Assembly (NCBI RefSeq): GCF_010120715.1
Contig: NZ_CP047591.1
Span: forward strand, 2,666,001 to 2,730,000
Direction: 5' to 3'
DNA length: 64,000 nucleotides
DNA from: Aminipila terrae
Lineage (GTDB): Bacteria > Bacillota > Clostridia > Peptostreptococcales > Anaerovoracaceae
Shown here: piece by piece, positions 1-9,306 of the stretch
Layout of the letters: each line of letters begins with the position of its first letter
Position numbering within the stretch: the stretch's first letter is position 1
The notes under the pieces: generated by a model
What the model was told of the DNA's origin: nothing
The model's input: the letters and a program-made list of their open reading frames with translations, nothing else
Databases searched by the model: none
Made by a program: the position numbers and the translations under genes

Positions 1-966
1 TATACTGGAAGGGTTGGCATAATCAGCAATACCATCGGATACCATTCTTGGAGCGCTGCCGTGAATGGCTTCAAACATAGCATATCGTGCACCAACATTT
101 GCACTTCCGGCAGTGCCGACTCCGCCCTGAATCTGAGCTGCTTCATCCGTAATAATATCACCGTAAAGGTTCGGCAATATAAATACGTTGAAGTTAGAAC
201 GAATTTGTTCATTCACAAGATTTGCTGCCATAATATCCACATACCAGTCATCAACCTTAATATCTGGATAATCTTTTGCTACCTGATAACATAAATCTAA
301 AAACTTACCATCCGTTTTTTTCATAATGTTAGCTTTGGTTACAATAGATACATTTTTATTTCCATTTGATTTTGCGTATTCAAATGCTGCTTTTGCAATT
401 CTTTTTGTTCCATCGGTTGTAGTTACTTTAAAATCGATGGAAATATCATCACTGATTTCTACTCCTCTGCTGCCCAGAGCATATTCTCCTTCAGTATTTT
501 CTCTGTAAAATACCCAGTCAATATTTTTTTCTGGAATATAAACAGGTCGTACATTAGCAAATAAATCAAGCTCACGTCTTAGTGTAACATTGGCACTTTC
601 AATGTTAGGAACATTGTCCGCTTTGCTTGGAGTAGTTGTAGGCCCTTTTAAGAGTATATGGCATTTTTTTATTTCTTCCAGCACATCTGCTGGTACAGTA
701 GCATTCCGGGCAATTCTATTTTCTATAGTAAGTCCGTCAATATTACGTAATTCAATTTTACATGAAGCAAGCTCATCTTTCAATAACTCATTTAAAACTC
801 GTTTAGCTTCTTTTACGATAACAGGGCCGATTCCATCACCATCTATGATACCAATTATTATTTTATCGGTTTTCTCAAAATCAACAAACTCATCAGAGAT
901 TTTCATTCTTTCTACTCTTGCAATCTGCTCTGCAACAATTTTTTCAAAGTCCTTTATATATTCCAT
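1..966 (-). CDS. NAD(P)-dependent isocitrate dehydrogenase (partial, C-terminus beyond window)
   Basis: Oxidises and decarboxylates isocitrate to 2-oxoglutarate in the cytoplasm. The start at 966 reads MEYIKDFEKIVAEQI, and 322 codons stay open to the window's left edge, so the C-terminus is missing. An isocitrate/isopropylmalate dehydrogenase fold is visible: GIIDGDGIGPVIVKEA near residue 42, VFYRENTEGEYALGSRG near 170, the Lys-containing VTKANIMKKTDG near 230, and the metal-site stretch LPNLYGDIITDEAAQ near 280. It starts 2 bp after the aconitase stop, so the two are one operon making 2-oxoglutarate, probably for glutamate. Isopropylmalate dehydrogenase is less likely because of the aconitase partner and the N-terminal extension. 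Confidence 0.9.
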   Translation of the reverse strand, partial: MEYIKDFEKIVAEQIARVERMKISDEFVDFEKTDKIIIGIIDGDGIGPVIVKEAKRVLNELLKDELASCKIELRNIDGLTIENRIARNATVPADVLEEIKKCHILLKGPTTTPSKADNVPNIESANVTLRRELDLFANVRPVYIPEKNIDWVFYRENTEGEYALGSRGVEISDDISIDFKVTTTDGTKRIAKAAFEYAKSNGNKNVSIVTKANIMKKTDGKFLDLCYQVAKDYPDIKVDDWYVDIMAANLVNEQIRSNFNVFILPNLYGDIITDEAAQIQGGVGTAGSANVGARYAMFEAIHGSAPRMVSDGIADYANPSSI

Positions 967-968
967 GA

Positions 969-2891
969 TTACTCTCCTTTAATTGAATTAATCTTACCGC
1001 CGCATATAATCATGTTGATTTCTAAATCGGAGAAGTTGGTAAGAGTTCTGTATTCTTTACCATTATCTATATTTTTAATAACGATGACATTTTCTTTAAC
1101 CTGTTGTTTTGCGTTTTCTATGACAAGTTTCTGACCAATAGCAAAGTCATCATAATCAGCAGGATTTTCAAAAACAAGAGGCATGATACCGCTGTTTATC
1201 AGATTTGAACGATGAATTCTTGCAAATGATTTTGCTAAAACAAATTTTACACCAAGATAAAGAGGGGCAAGTGCTGCATGTTCACGGCTGCTGCCCTGTC
1301 CGTAGTTTTCTCCACCAATAATGGCACAATTTCCGGCTTCTTTGCAGCGTGCAGAGAAGTTGCTGTCGATTTTTTCAAAACAATAGTTGGCCAGGTGAGG
1401 CACATTGGAGCGATATGGAAGCAGTCTGGAATCAGAAGGCATGATATCGTCTGTTGTAATGTTATTTCCTGCATGGAGAACCACTGTTGCATTGATAACG
1501 TCATTTAATGCAGTATTCCTTGGGAAAGGCTTAATGTTTGGACCCATTTCCACTTCAGTATTTTGTTTATTGGTTCCTTCAGGATAAATAATGAAGTTAT
1601 CATTAAAGGAAAAATCAACAGATTGAATTTCAGGAAGCTCTTTTCCACACTCCATTCCATCTGTAAGAACACCAGTAATAGCAGAAATGGCCGCTGTTTC
1701 AGGGCTTACCAGATAAACATCTGCATCTAATGTACCGCTTCTTCCCTTAAAGTTTCTGTTAAATGTTCTTAGAGAAACAGCACCTGATTTAGGGGATTGT
1801 CCCATACCAATACAAGGTCCACATGCATTTTCAATAATTCTGGCACCTGCATTAATCATGTCAGCTAAAGCACCATTTTGAGCAAGTTTGGATAATATCT
1901 TACTTGATCCCGGTGAGATAACCAGGCTTACGTCTTGATGGATTTTATTTCCTTTTAAAATAGCCGCTACTTTCATTAAATCTGTGTATGAAGCGTTTGT
2001 GCAGCTGCCAATAGCTACCTGGTCAACTTTTATCTTTCCTATGTTTTTAATGGTATCTACATTGTCTGGACTGTGAGGCATAGCAGCCAGAGGGGTGAGC
2101 TCTGATAAATTTACTTTCAGGGTCTCATCATAGACTGCATCTGGATCAGCAGCCAGTGGTATAAAGTCATCCGGACGTCCCTGGTCTTTAAGATAATTTT
2201 GTGTATTTTCATCGCTAGGGAATATAGAGGTGGTTGCGCCAAGTTCTGCACCCATATTGGTTATTGTTGCTCTGTCAGTAACAGACAGGGACTTTACTCC
2301 ATCACCAGTGTATTCAACGATTTTACCTACGCCGCCTTTTACTGTCAGCTTTTGCAGTACATATAAAATAACATCTTTAGCAGATACCCATGGCCTTAAT
2401 TTGCCAGTAAGTTCAACATTGATTACTTTTGGTACGGTAAGGCTGTATGTACCTTTTGCCATGGCCATAGCCACATCCAGTCCGCCTGCTCCAATAGCAA
2501 TCATACCCAGGCCTCCACCGGTAGGGGTGTGGCTATCTGAACCAAGTAACGTTTTACCTGGTTTGCCGTAATTCTCCAGGTGTAATTGGTGGCATATGCC
2601 ATTTCCAGGCTTTGAAAACAAAACCCCGTGCCTTTGAGCAACACTTTTTATAAAAGCATGATCATCTGCATTTTCAAAACCTGTCTGAAGGGTGTTGTGA
2701 TCTATATAAGCAACAGAAAGTTCAGTCTGGATTTTATCAACATTCATAGCTTCAAGCTGAAGATAAACCATAGTTCCAGTTGAATCCTGAGTTAAAGTCT
2801 GGTCCATTTTTATTGTTATTTCATTTCCGGGGGAAAGTGTACCATCCAGCAGATGGTTCTGTAAAATTTTATAAGCTAAAGTATTTCCCAT
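969..2891 (-). CDS. acnA: Aconitate hydratase (short, Aquifex-type)
   Basis: Interconverts citrate and isocitrate with a 4Fe-4S cluster. At 640 aa it is the short bacterial type rather than the ~890 aa AcnA. Cluster cysteines are seen in GSCTNASYTDLM (near residue 295) and ACGPCIGMGQSP (near 355). The C-terminal swivel domain carries GGENYGQGSSREHAALAP near 525. The start at 2891 has an AGGAGGA ribosome site (2897-2904). It is followed after 2 bp by isocitrate dehydrogenase. A consensus promoter lies just upstream, overlapped by an inverted repeat that may be an operator. LeuC/LeuD-type isopropylmalate isomerase is unlikely because both domains are fused in the aconitase order. Confidence 0.95.
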   Translation of the reverse strand: MGNTLAYKILQNHLLDGTLSPGNEITIKMDQTLTQDSTGTMVYLQLEAMNVDKIQTELSVAYIDHNTLQTGFENADDHAFIKSVAQRHGVLFSKPGNGICHQLHLENYGKPGKTLLGSDSHTPTGGGLGMIAIGAGGLDVAMAMAKGTYSLTVPKVINVELTGKLRPWVSAKDVILYVLQKLTVKGGVGKIVEYTGDGVKSLSVTDRATITNMGAELGATTSIFPSDENTQNYLKDQGRPDDFIPLAADPDAVYDETLKVNLSELTPLAAMPHSPDNVDTIKNIGKIKVDQVAIGSCTNASYTDLMKVAAILKGNKIHQDVSLVISPGSSKILSKLAQNGALADMINAGARIIENACGPCIGMGQSPKSGAVSLRTFNRNFKGRSGTLDADVYLVSPETAAISAITGVLTDGMECGKELPEIQSVDFSFNDNFIIYPEGTNKQNTEVEMGPNIKPFPRNTALNDVINATVVLHAGNNITTDDIMPSDSRLLPYRSNVPHLANYCFEKIDSNFSARCKEAGNCAIIGGENYGQGSSREHAALAPLYLGVKFVLAKSFARIHRSNLINSGIMPLVFENPADYDDFAIGQKLVIENAKQQVKENVIVIKNIDNGKEYRTLTNFSDLEINMIICGGKINSIKGE

Positions 2892-2919
2892 TTAAGTCCT
2901 CCTGTGTTACATTTAAAAC

Positions 2920-2939
2920 ATTGTATTTATGTATACAAT
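2920..2939. promoter_or_regulatory. Inverted repeat at the aconitase promoter (possible operator)
   Basis: Arms of 7 bp (2920-2926 and 2933-2939) are perfectly complementary, with a 6 bp spacer. On the minus strand ATTGTATA also occurs twice in direct tandem next to it. The repeat touches the -10 box and covers the likely transcription start, which suits a repressor site. The palindrome type is common for GntR-family operators; the regulator is not in the window. Confidence 0.4.
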
Positions 2940-2967
2940 TATACAATTGTAAGGGGGTAAGTGTCAA
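2938..2967 (-). promoter_or_regulatory. Sigma-A promoter of the aconitase operon
   Basis: On the minus strand a perfect -35 TTGACA (2962-2967) is followed by an 18 bp spacer and a perfect -10 TATAAT (2938-2943), about 45 bp upstream of the start codon. Confidence 0.75.
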
Positions 2968-2988
2968 GCTTACACTATAAAAATAATA

Positions 2989-3025
2989 CAAAAAAATTAG
3001 TGCGAAAAACATTTACGCACTAATT
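2989..3025 (-). terminator. Rho-independent terminator of nth
   Basis: A 10 bp perfect stem (2995-3004 with 3016-3025) is followed on the minus strand by six T (complement of 2989-2994). It sits just past the nth stop codon. Confidence 0.8.
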
Positions 3026-3028
3026 ACT

Positions 3029-3661
3029 TTAGGAATTGAAAGTCTTACAGTATTGGGATATTGCACAGTTCTCACATTTTGGCTTTTTCGCATCGCAGCA
3101 ATATCTTCCGTGAAAGATAAGGCTATGATGGCTTCTGGACCATCTGTTTTCAGGTATAATCTTCATAAGGGCAAGTTCAGTTTTTAATACATCTTTTTCG
3201 TCTACCAGGCCAATACGGTTGGATACTCTGAAAACATGTGTGTCTACCGCAATTCTCTGGTGGCCAAAACCTACAGAAAGGACTACATTAGCAGTTTTAC
3301 GGCCTACTCCTGGCAATTGAATCAGTTTATCATAATCATTCGGAACTTGTCCGTCATACTGTTCATTTAAGGTTGTACACAAAGCCAGAACATTTTTAGT
3401 TTTGGTTTTATACATCCCTATTCTTTTTATGATGTTCTGGACATCTTCAGGGCTTGCCTGAGCTAATGAGAAAGAATCAGGATATTTGCTGAACAATTCT
3501 TCGGTGACTAAATTGACACTTTTATCAGTTGTCTGTGCAGAAAGAACCACTGCCACCAAAAGCTGAAACACGGAATGATGGTTTAACGCACAATCGGCAT
3601 CTGGATACATTTCCTCCAGTTTATCTAATAGTTCATTTATTTTCTGTTTCGTTAATCTCAT
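3029..3661 (-). CDS. nth: Endonuclease III (DNA glycosylase/AP lyase)
   Basis: Base-excision repair enzyme removing oxidised pyrimidines. It has the helix-hairpin-helix LPGVGRKTANVVLSVGF with the catalytic Lys near residue 117, the catalytic Asp in AVDTHVFRVSNRIG, and a C-terminal 4Fe-4S loop with spacing C-x6-C-x2-C-x5-C near residues 190-206. Two more in-frame ATGs lie upstream (3676, 3667), but the GGAGG at 3671-3675 is correctly spaced only for the ATG at 3661, giving 210 aa, the normal length. It is a single gene between the efflux promoter region and the aconitase operon, with its own terminator. Confidence 0.95.
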   Translation of the reverse strand: MRLTKQKINELLDKLEEMYPDADCALNHHSVFQLLVAVVLSAQTTDKSVNLVTEELFSKYPDSFSLAQASPEDVQNIIKRIGMYKTKTKNVLALCTTLNEQYDGQVPNDYDKLIQLPGVGRKTANVVLSVGFGHQRIAVDTHVFRVSNRIGLVDEKDVLKTELALMKIIPENRWSRSHHSLIFHGRYCCDAKKPKCENCAISQYCKTFNS

Positions 3662-3721
3662 ATACATAACCTCCATGTATTTTATTATATACCCATTTTT
3701 AATTATAATCTAACAGGAAAA

Positions 3722-3738
3722 GTCCGACCCATGGGTCA
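3722..3738. promoter_or_regulatory. Operator 1 of the efflux operon (TetR-type palindrome)
   Basis: The 12 bp perfect palindrome GACCCATGGGTC lies at 3726-3737. The 17 bp stretch matches the second site at 3782-3798 in all but two positions, exactly 60 bp away. It sits just upstream of the -35 box. The likely ligand is the TetR protein encoded at the operon's end. Confidence 0.65.
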
Positions 3739-3746
3739 AGGAATTA

Positions 3747-3775
3747 TTGACATTACCAGATTTTTGAATTATTAT
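3747..3775 (+). promoter_or_regulatory. Promoter of the RND efflux operon
   Basis: A perfect -35 TTGACA (3747-3752), a 17 bp spacer and -10 TATTAT (3770-3775) are seen. A TATAAT three bases on would give a 20 bp spacer. The promoter lies between two matching palindromes, as expected for repression. Confidence 0.7.
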
Positions 3776-3781
3776 AATAAA

Positions 3782-3799
3782 GTCTGACCGATGGGTCAG
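3782..3799. promoter_or_regulatory. Operator 2 of the efflux operon (TetR-type palindrome)
   Basis: The inverted repeat CTGACC-GATG-GGTCAG (3784-3799) lies just past the -10 box, at the expected transcription start. It is the second copy of the motif at 3722-3738. Confidence 0.7.
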
Positions 3800-3839
3800 T
3801 TTAGTCTTTCAAAGACAGATTATTTTAGGGGGTAAAAGT

Positions 3840-4958
3840 TTGAACAATATGAAAGAAGTAACAGAAAACAATCAAGTAGAAAAAATAACAGAAACAAAAC
3901 CTAAGAAGAAAAAAACAAATAAAATTATTACAATTGTAGTTGCAGCTCTAGTGATAGGTCTTGTGATTTTTAGAATTGCATCCTCCATGGCAGGGCCAGA
4001 ACCGGAACAAGAGTCCATAGTAACAGTTAAAACCGCTTTAGCTGAAAAAATGTCTATAAATACAACTTCTCCTATTACTGGAAGAGTTGAACCTATAGAT
4101 GAAGTGAGCATTATTCCTCTGGCTTCTGGAAAGATAACGGCTGTTTATGCTGATATTGGAGATAAGGTTTCCAAGGGAGCTACTCTTTTCCAGATAGATG
4201 GAACACAGCTTTCTACAACGTACAATCAGGCAAAAGAAGGCCTTAATGTAGCTAAGTCATCTTATGACAGATTAAGTGCTTTGTATAAAGAAGGCGCCGT
4301 AGCCTATCAGGATTATGAGAAGGCCCAGTCAGCCTATCTGAATGCACAGCAGACTCTTACAGCAGCTAGTGATGCTTTGGGGAATTGTACGGTAACCTCC
4401 CCTATAAATGGCTATATTACTTCAAAACAAGTAGAGGTAGGGGGCATTGCATCCCCTGCGGCACCAGCTATGACCGTTGCGGACGTCAGCAAACTCCAAA
4501 TTAATACAAATGTTGCAGAATACATAGTAAATGATTTAAAAGTGGGTGATACGGTGGATGTATACATAGCATCTTTGGGAAAACAAGCCTATAAAGGTGT
4601 TATTGACGCTATTTCTCCTGCACCAGCATCAGGAAATCTAACTTATCCTGTAAAAATTTCCATCAGCGATAATACTGGTGCAATTAAAGCAGGTATGTTT
4701 GCTGAAATAAGAATCATTTCAGAAGAAAAAAATAATACCCTTTGCGTTCCTTCAGACAGTGTTATTATGAAAGAAGGCACGGCTGTGGTAGTGACCCTGG
4801 GAAAGGGAAATACCCCAAAATATAACAAAGTCAAAACAGGAATAGATAATGGTGATTATGTGGAAATCCTTTCAGGTCTGAAAGAAGGCGACACCATCGT
4901 TATATCTGGACAGCAGTATGTTACAGAGGGTACCCCTGTTCATGTTTCAAAAAAATAG
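3840..4958 (+). CDS. RND efflux periplasmic-adaptor-type (HlyD family) subunit
   Basis: Membrane fusion protein that partners the RND pump encoded next. After a basic N-terminus there is one membrane segment (IITIVVAALVIGLVIFRIA, residues ~29-47). Then come a barrel-sandwich half (GRVEPIDEVSIIPLASGKIT), a helical hairpin around residues 125-175 with the typical DRLSALYKEGAVAYQDYEKA, the second lipoyl half and beta-barrel domains. Length 372 aa is normal. TTG at 3840 is chosen because AGGGGG (3827-3832) is spaced 7 bases from it, whereas the ATG at 3849 is too far. First gene of a three-gene operon under the twin operators. Confidence 0.9.
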   Translation: MNNMKEVTENNQVEKITETKPKKKKTNKIITIVVAALVIGLVIFRIASSMAGPEPEQESIVTVKTALAEKMSINTTSPITGRVEPIDEVSIIPLASGKITAVYADIGDKVSKGATLFQIDGTQLSTTYNQAKEGLNVAKSSYDRLSALYKEGAVAYQDYEKAQSAYLNAQQTLTAASDALGNCTVTSPINGYITSKQVEVGGIASPAAPAMTVADVSKLQINTNVAEYIVNDLKVGDTVDVYIASLGKQAYKGVIDAISPAPASGNLTYPVKISISDNTGAIKAGMFAEIRIISEEKNNTLCVPSDSVIMKEGTAVVVTLGKGNTPKYNKVKTGIDNGDYVEILSGLKEGDTIVISGQQYVTEGTPVHVSKK

Positions 4959-4973
4959 AATAGGGGTGTAAAT

Positions 4974-7900
4974 ATGACTTTATCAAGTATATCGATAAAA
5001 CGGCCAATTGCAACCATTATGCTTATGCTGATGGTTGTCGTATTAGGTGTGGCTTCTTTAATGGGTTTACCACAGGACTTATTCCCAAAGATTGAGTATC
5101 CCGTGGCTCTCGTTATGACTACATATGGAAATGCTTCTCCTGAAGAAGTAGAAAAAATGGTTACCGAACCTTTGGAACAATCTCTTGCTTCAGTTGAAGG
5201 TCTGGATGAAATGATGTCTATGAGCATGCCTGGAAAATCCATTGTTATGGTACAGTTTCAAATGGACACCGATATGAACTTTGCAACCTTAAACATGCGT
5301 GAAAAGATTGCAATGGTAGAAAGCTATCTGCCTGATGACGCTGGGGACCCAATGGTTATGAAAATGGACATGGATGCTATTCCTATCACTCAGATCTATG
5401 TATCAGGGAACATGCCATTGAGTCAGTTAAACAGCCAGGTTGAAGACAATGTGGTAAACTATTTTGAAAGAGTTGCTGGTGTAGCATCTGTTAATGTAAT
5501 GGGCGGCGTGGATAAAGAGGTTTCGGTTAAAGTAAGACAGGATAAATTGTCTGGTTACGATTTGACTTTGGCACAGCTTGCACAGATTCTTGCTGCAGAA
5601 AATATTAACATGCCAAGTGGTGACGTATCCAAAGGGGACACGGAAATCGTTGTACGAACCATGGGTGAATTCAAATCTGTAGATGATATCAGGAATTTAC
5701 CTGTTACATTAAAGGACAGGAGCATAGTAAGGCTTTCTGATATAGCTTCCATTTCTGATACGTATCAGGAACAGGAGTCGGTCAGCAGAATTGATGGAAA
5801 AACTGCTGTGGGTATATTTGTAACAAAGCAGTCTGATGCCAATACTGTTTCAACGTCCAAGGAAGTAATAAAAGAAATGAAGGAACTTCAGAAAAAGTTC
5901 CCGAACTTAACATTTACAGTGGGATTTAATCAGGCAGATTTTATACAGCAATCCATACATTCCGTATCGGAATCTGCTATTTCAGGAGCAATACTGGCTG
6001 TATTGGTAGTATTCATGTTCCTGAAAAACATACGATCGACTATGGTAATTGCCTTATCTATCCCTACTTCCCTATTAACAACCTTTGCGCTCATGAAAGC
6101 AATGGGAATGACATTAAATATGATTACTTTATGCTCTCTGACTATTGCGGTTGGTATGCTGGTAGATGACTCGATTGTAGTTCTGGAAAATATATTCAGG
6201 GTAAGGCAGGATAGTAGTGGCGCGGAAGAAGCCGCAGAGAAGGGCAGTAAGGAAATTTTTCTTGCGGTTGTATCTTCTACCCTGGCTAAAGTAGTGGTAT
6301 TTTTACCTATTGCACTTAGTGGGGGCATTACAGGGATGATGTTTAAAGATTTTTGCTTTACCATTATCATAGCACTGATGGCTTCTCTGATAGTATCCCT
6401 GACTGTTGTGCCGATGCTTTGCTCCAAGCTGTTGACAAAAGGTTTGTCCACGGATTATATACGATTTGGAAAACATAGATATAAGTTCAGGTATTTACAT
6501 AAATTTACACAGTTTATTGAAGATTTGAAGGAATCTTATGGTCAATTCATGAAAAAAGCTTTAAATATGCGTAAACGTGTAATTGCTGTGTGCATAGCAG
6601 TATTTGTGGTATCCATTGCTTTGGTTGGAGTCGTTGGGACGGAGCTGATGCCAGAGTCTGACGAAGGTACTTTTACCATAAACGTAGATGTACCTTATGG
6701 TACTTCACTAAAGGATAAAGATAAAATTTTGACCAAGATTGAGGACTATGTAATGAATATTCCGGAAATGGAGCATTGCACAGTAGATATAGGGCAGACC
6801 AGTATGATGTCTTTTGGAGACAATTGCAGTTTAAGTGTTACTCTTGTTAACAAGCAGGACAGAAAGCGTAGTACGAAAGATGTTGTAAGGCAGGCTAAAA
6901 AAGACCTGGCTTATTTCACAGGTGCGGAGCTTGATATAAAAGAGTCTTCCTCTCTGTCCTTTGGAATGGGTACACAATCTGATTTAGCTATAGATATAAA
7001 GGGCAAGGAACTTGACCAGCTGGATAAGATTGGAAGCGAACTTTGCAAAAAGATTGAAAAAGTAGATAACGTAGTATCTGCAAAAGTAGACAGTTCAGAA
7101 GGAGATCCGGAGGTAAAAGTAGTGCTGAACAGAAGCACGGCAGCTTACTATGGTATAACTGCCTCACAGCTTGCCAATGGGCTTTCCGGGGCACTTTCTG
7201 GTTCCACTGCCACTAAATTGAAGATTGATGGGGAAGAAATTGAAATTAATCTTTCTTTACCGAAAGAATACAGCAAATCCATTGAAAACATGAAACAGAT
7301 TACCATTACAGGAAGTACAGGATTGTCTGTTCCAGTAGGTCAGATTGCGGATTTGGAATTTGATAACTCTCCAAGCAGTGTTAACCGGATGAATCAGCAA
7401 AGATACATAACCATTGCAGTAGATATTCAGGGCAATGACTTAGGAAAGGTTTCCAAGGATGTACTAAAAATCGTGAATAATTATCAGTTCCCTGACGGAT
7501 ATATTTATGAAGCTGGGGTCAGCAGGAGCAAATGATGGATTCGTTCAAGAGTTTAGGCCTGGCATTACTGGTTGCTCTTGCGCTGGTATATCTGGTGTTC
7601 GCAGCACAGTTTGAATCGATTACACTGCCTATTATGGTTATGATGTCTATACCATTTGCCATGTCCGGAGCATTTTTGGCATTATTTATAACAGGTACCT
7701 CCTTGTCGATGGTTTCCTTCTTAGGGTTAATCATGCTGGCGGGAATCGTAGTTAACAATGCCATACTTCTTCTTGAATTCATCAATCAGAATAAACAAAA
7801 GATGGGTAGAGATGAGGCTCTGATAGAGGCTGGTAAAATAAGGATGAGGCCGATAATTATGGGTGCAGGAACTACAGTTATGGGTATGGTACCGATGGCT

Positions 7901-8119
7901 ATAGGATCAGGAGAAGGGGGAGAAACTTTAGCGCCTATGGCAATTTCTATCATAGGCGGACTTATTGCTTCCACTATAGTAACCTTAGTTCTGATTCCTG
8001 TTTTATATGCAATTTTTGATGACAGAAAAGCAAAAAAAGATGAAAAGCATAAAGCTCACGACCGAATGGTTTTAGAGCTGGAAGCAAAATGGCGTGAAGA
8101 GGATTGCAGAAATGTATAG
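4974..8119 (+). CDS. RND family efflux pump (HAE1-like), split by one-base frameshift
   Basis: Proton-driven inner-membrane exporter of the AcrB/SwrC superfamily. The first 853 codons end early at 7535, and the second frame (7532-8119) carries the last four or so membrane helices. Adding one G to the GGGG at 7515-7518 joins them into 1048 aa, the usual RND length, and restores the expected EAGGQQEQMMDSFKSLG junction. TM4 charge-relay residues are seen in AVGMLVDDSIVVLENIFR near residue 400. No outer-membrane channel gene is present, in keeping with a single-membrane cell. The end overlaps the TetR gene. The break is most likely a sequencing undercall. Confidence 0.9.
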
Positions 8120-8726
8120 GGGAAAAGAGATAAAAAAACAAAAAATTTTAGAGGCTGCTTATCAGCTATTTAGCGAAAATGGATATAAAAAAACTAAAAT
8201 AGCGGATATTGCAGCAGCAGCAGGCATCGGAAAAGGTACTGTTTATGAATACTTTGACAGCAAAGAAACATTACTGATCAGCATTTTTTCCAGTGGTGTG
8301 GAGGAACACTTAGACAGCTTTAAAAAAGTAACAGAATGTGAAATGACACAGACAGAAAAGCTGATAGAACTGGTAAATCTTGAAACAACCTGTACTAGAG
8401 AACACGGTGCACGAATGATGAAGATGTCACAGATGATTTTAGATAACAGTGATGGATTGTCTGCAGATTTTATCAAAAGAATGAATGAGGTCTGGAACAG
8501 AAAATACAAATTTGTTCATCAGATACTGGCAAAAGGCATTGAAACTGGTGAATTCCGTAACATGAATGCTGATATGGCTACAGTGGCTATAATGGGGGCT
8601 GTGGGAAGCTATTTGAATCTAAAATATGGGGTAAGTATTTTACCGGATGTAGTGCTGCCCTTTGATGCAAAATCTTTTAATATAGAGGAACTCATAGGGT
8701 TCCTTTTAGAAGGAATCCGCATATAA
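8112..8726 (+). CDS. TetR family transcriptional regulator of the efflux operon
   Basis: A typical N-terminal helix-turn-helix (KIADIAAAAGIGKGTVYEYF, residues ~28-47) is followed by a divergent ligand-binding domain, 204 aa in all. The ATG at 8112 overlaps the pump's stop codon (8117-8119) and has AGAGG upstream; a GTG at 8094 is an in-frame alternative with a weaker site. The overlap implies translational coupling to the pump. It probably represses the operon through the two palindromes at 3722-3799, a feedback layout; this is inferred from position and motif type. Confidence 0.88.
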   Translation: MYRGKEIKKQKILEAAYQLFSENGYKKTKIADIAAAAGIGKGTVYEYFDSKETLLISIFSSGVEEHLDSFKKVTECEMTQTEKLIELVNLETTCTREHGARMMKMSQMILDNSDGLSADFIKRMNEVWNRKYKFVHQILAKGIETGEFRNMNADMATVAIMGAVGSYLNLKYGVSILPDVVLPFDAKSFNIEELIGFLLEGIRI

Positions 8727-8768
8727 AAAGAGCTCCTGACATTTATTTTAAGTGTCAGGAGCTTTTTT
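8725..8768. terminator. Bidirectional terminator between tetR and the SEC-C gene
   Basis: An 11 bp perfect stem (8731-8741 with 8753-8763) has T6 on the plus side and A5 on the left, so it can stop both convergent genes. Confidence 0.85.
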
Positions 8769-8791
8769 ATATATTATATCTTTTTCAATCT

Positions 8792-9292
8792 TTACTTATT
8801 TGCACCGCAGCATTTTTTATATTTTTTGCCGCTGCCGCAAGGGCATGGATCATTTCTGCCAGGTTCTTTTTCTTTAACTACAGTTTTTGATTTTTTGAAT
8901 TCCTTTACAATGCCTTCTCTTTTTTCCAAAGGAAGTACTTTGTCCCAAGCTGGTATGGAGTATAAATAATCAGCTTCAGCTCCCAGCATGTTGAAGAAAA
9001 GTTTTTCAAAGTCAATGTCCAGTTTGATTTTAGAATTTTCATCATACTCTTCAATTTTCATTTCGTCTTTTAGGCTTGTGTTGATCCCGTCAAGAAATCC
9101 CATGAAAATAACTGGGTCTGCATCATATTTATCTTTTAGTTCCTGAAAAGTCCCAGAAATTATTTTTTCATGATTCTCTAAGATATCTGTATAAATCTTA
9201 GTTTCTGTTGAACTGTATTTTTCCCAGAAATCAGGGAAAGTATCATCTGTCTGGTTATTTATTAAATCCTGCCACTGTTCATATAAATTCAT
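8792..9292 (-). CDS. SEC-C metal-binding domain protein of unknown function
   Basis: 166 aa. The last 22 residues form a complete SEC-C zinc motif (PGRNDPCPCGSGKKYKKCC), as found at the end of SecA and in many stand-alone proteins. The N-terminal 140 residues are acidic and helical and match no family I can name. It starts 14 bp after homoserine dehydrogenase, so the two are probably co-transcribed, but no functional link is evident. No signal peptide or membrane segment. Confidence 0.75.
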   Translation of the reverse strand: MNLYEQWQDLINNQTDDTFPDFWEKYSSTETKIYTDILENHEKIISGTFQELKDKYDADPVIFMGFLDGINTSLKDEMKIEEYDENSKIKLDIDFEKLFFNMLGAEADYLYSIPAWDKVLPLEKREGIVKEFKKSKTVVKEKEPGRNDPCPCGSGKKYKKCCGANK

Positions 9293-9306
9293 TTAATTCA
9301 CCTCTG

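Noticed and set aside
2230..2571. 113-codon plus-strand frame opposite aconitase
   Set aside because: Shadow of the aconitase coding strand; no ribosome site. The same holds for other antisense frames over hslU, comM, rpoN, trkH and RND genes.
7515..7535. Programmed frameshift in the RND pump
   Set aside because: No slippery heptamer or following structure is evident, and the same one-base loss recurs in unrelated genes of the window, which fits sequencing error.
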